DNA of 43,935 bases from Aurantimonas marina. Its GTDB lineage: Bacteria; Pseudomonadota; Alphaproteobacteria; Rhizobiales; Rhizobiaceae. The translations under genes were made by a program, and so were the position numbers. The stretch spans positions 1 through 43,935 of the forward strand of contig NZ_JADDXW010000022.1 in the NCBI RefSeq assembly GCF_017183135.1. Direction: 5' to 3'. This document shows positions 43,463-43,935 of the stretch, in pieces; position 1 is the first letter of the stretch; every line of letters starts with the position of its first letter. Below the pieces are notes generated by a model, which ran no database searches, was not told where the DNA came from, and was given only the letters and a program-made list of their open reading frames with translations.

Positions 43463-43547
43463 GCCCAGGTGGCGGAATTGGTAGACGCGCACCGTTCAGG
43501 TCGGTGTGTCGCAAGGCGTGAAGGTTCGAGTCCTTTCCTGGGCACCA
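43463..43547 (+). tRNA. tRNA-Leu (anticodon CAG), CCA encoded
   Basis: An 85-base tRNA. The acceptor arms GCCCAGG (43463-43469) and CCTGGGC (43537-43543) pair fully, followed by A and an encoded CCA. The anticodon arm is CACCG-TTCAGGT-CGGTG with anticodon CAG, reading CUG leucine codons. A long variable arm (TGTCGCAAGGCG region) and a T arm with GGTTCGAGTCC identify it as a class II tRNA. No integrase or repeated 3' end lies beside it, so it shows no sign of being an attachment site in this window. Confidence 0.97.
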
Positions 43548-43576
43548 TTTCCCTATTCGAGAATCAGGCTCCCCGC

Positions 43577-43795
43577 CTAAGCGATCCCATGAAGACTCGG
43601 CCGGCGCCCCGGCAGGGCATTCGTCTGGGCGTATCGCAGGGCCTGGAGGCGGGCGTAGGGTTCCCAGTTCGCGAGCACTTTACGCGCCGCGTCGGAAATT
43701 TCGAACTCGCCACATCGCGGGCACTGCACGACGGCGACATGCGCTGCCTCGACCTCGCCCCGCTCCGCCGGTCCATCACAGATGATGCACTGCAT
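43577..43795 (-). CDS. Small zinc-ribbon-like protein, function unknown
   Basis: A 72-residue protein beginning MQCIICDGPAERGEVEAAHV, with CxxC at residues 3-6 and CPRC at about 25-28. The pairs are spaced for one structural zinc ion. It continues FEISDAARKVLANWEPYARL. GGGAGG about ten bases upstream supports ATG 43795; an ORF start at 43879 would add 28 residues without cysteines. I do not recognise a named family. Past 43795 nothing further is supported before the window ends. Confidence 0.65.
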   Translation of the reverse strand: MQCIICDGPAERGEVEAAHVAVVQCPRCGEFEISDAARKVLANWEPYARLQALRYAQTNALPGRRPSLHGIA

Positions 43796-43935
43796 GATTG
43801 CTCGCCTCCCGGCCTTCGATGAGGCGCCATCCTGCGCCTTCGATCTTGGAAATGGAATAGCGGCGCGGGCTCGCCCCACCTCGTGACCGCGGATGCCGAC
43901 GAGCGTCCGTCATCGCCTGGTTCGGATGAAAAAAG

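Noticed and set aside
43463-43547. tRNA-Leu as an integration site
   Set aside because: No integrase gene and no second copy of the tRNA 3' end are visible in the window.

Overview
The window is a high-GC chromosomal segment of an alphaproteobacterium, most likely of the order Hyphomicrobiales (Rhizobiales). I infer this from gene content and protein style: an uppP / NDUFA9-like / tRNA-Leu(CAG) block, a DUF6429 gene carried by an IS66 element, a form I aerobic CO dehydrogenase cluster, an N-type ATPase operon and FNR/FixK-type boxes of the form TTGA-N6-TCAA. I cannot name a genus.

Layout. (1) 1-5.6 kb is accessory DNA. A complete IS66-family element (47-2912, 8-bp target duplication) sits inside an IS630-family element (6-4041) whose transposase is frameshifted. 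Next come a tandem universal stress protein gene behind a perfect FNR box and the remnant of an IS21-type istB gene. (2) 5.6-12.2 kb, minus strand: a complete N-ATPase operon, atpD-C-Q-R-B-E-F-A-G, with almost every junction overlapping, no delta gene, a double-glutamate c subunit and an FNR/FixK-type box upstream. (3) 12.4-22.5 kb: a catabolic cluster on the minus strand (N-formylglutamate amidohydrolase-like hydrolase, TRAP transporter QMP, glutamine-synthetase-like ligase, aldehyde dehydrogenase, iron alcohol dehydrogenase, aminotransferase) with a divergent RpiR regulator and a palindromic operator over the promoter. Its gene set reads as a complete gamma-glutamylation route for an amino alcohol, and it is the best candidate here for an undescribed system. 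(4) 22.6-30.8 kb, minus strand: coxC-coxMSL-coxDEF, with the form I motif AYRCSFR in CoxL and an MHYT-LytTR membrane regulator. (5) 31-37.3 kb: an atypical SDR with a small DUF6552-like membrane protein beside a divergent LysR regulator, then a four-gene ABC importer. (6) 37.3-43.9 kb: mostly core genes (SHOCT protein with an FNR/FixK box, an epimerase-like SDR, a pentapeptide-like repeat protein, queG, a glutathione S-transferase, uppP, an NDUFA9-like protein, tRNA-Leu and a small zinc-ribbon protein).

How the parts fit. The universal stress protein, the N-ATPase and the SHOCT protein each lie behind a TTGA-N6-TCAA palindrome, so they are probably members of one low-oxygen regulon. CO oxidation (cox) and amine catabolism add supplementary energy, carbon and nitrogen sources, as expected of a metabolically flexible, mixotrophic bacterium. 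The insertion sequences next to the N-ATPase fit with lateral acquisition of that operon. Both binding-protein genes of the importers are followed by a perfect 11-bp hairpin, which probably sets up high binding-protein expression.
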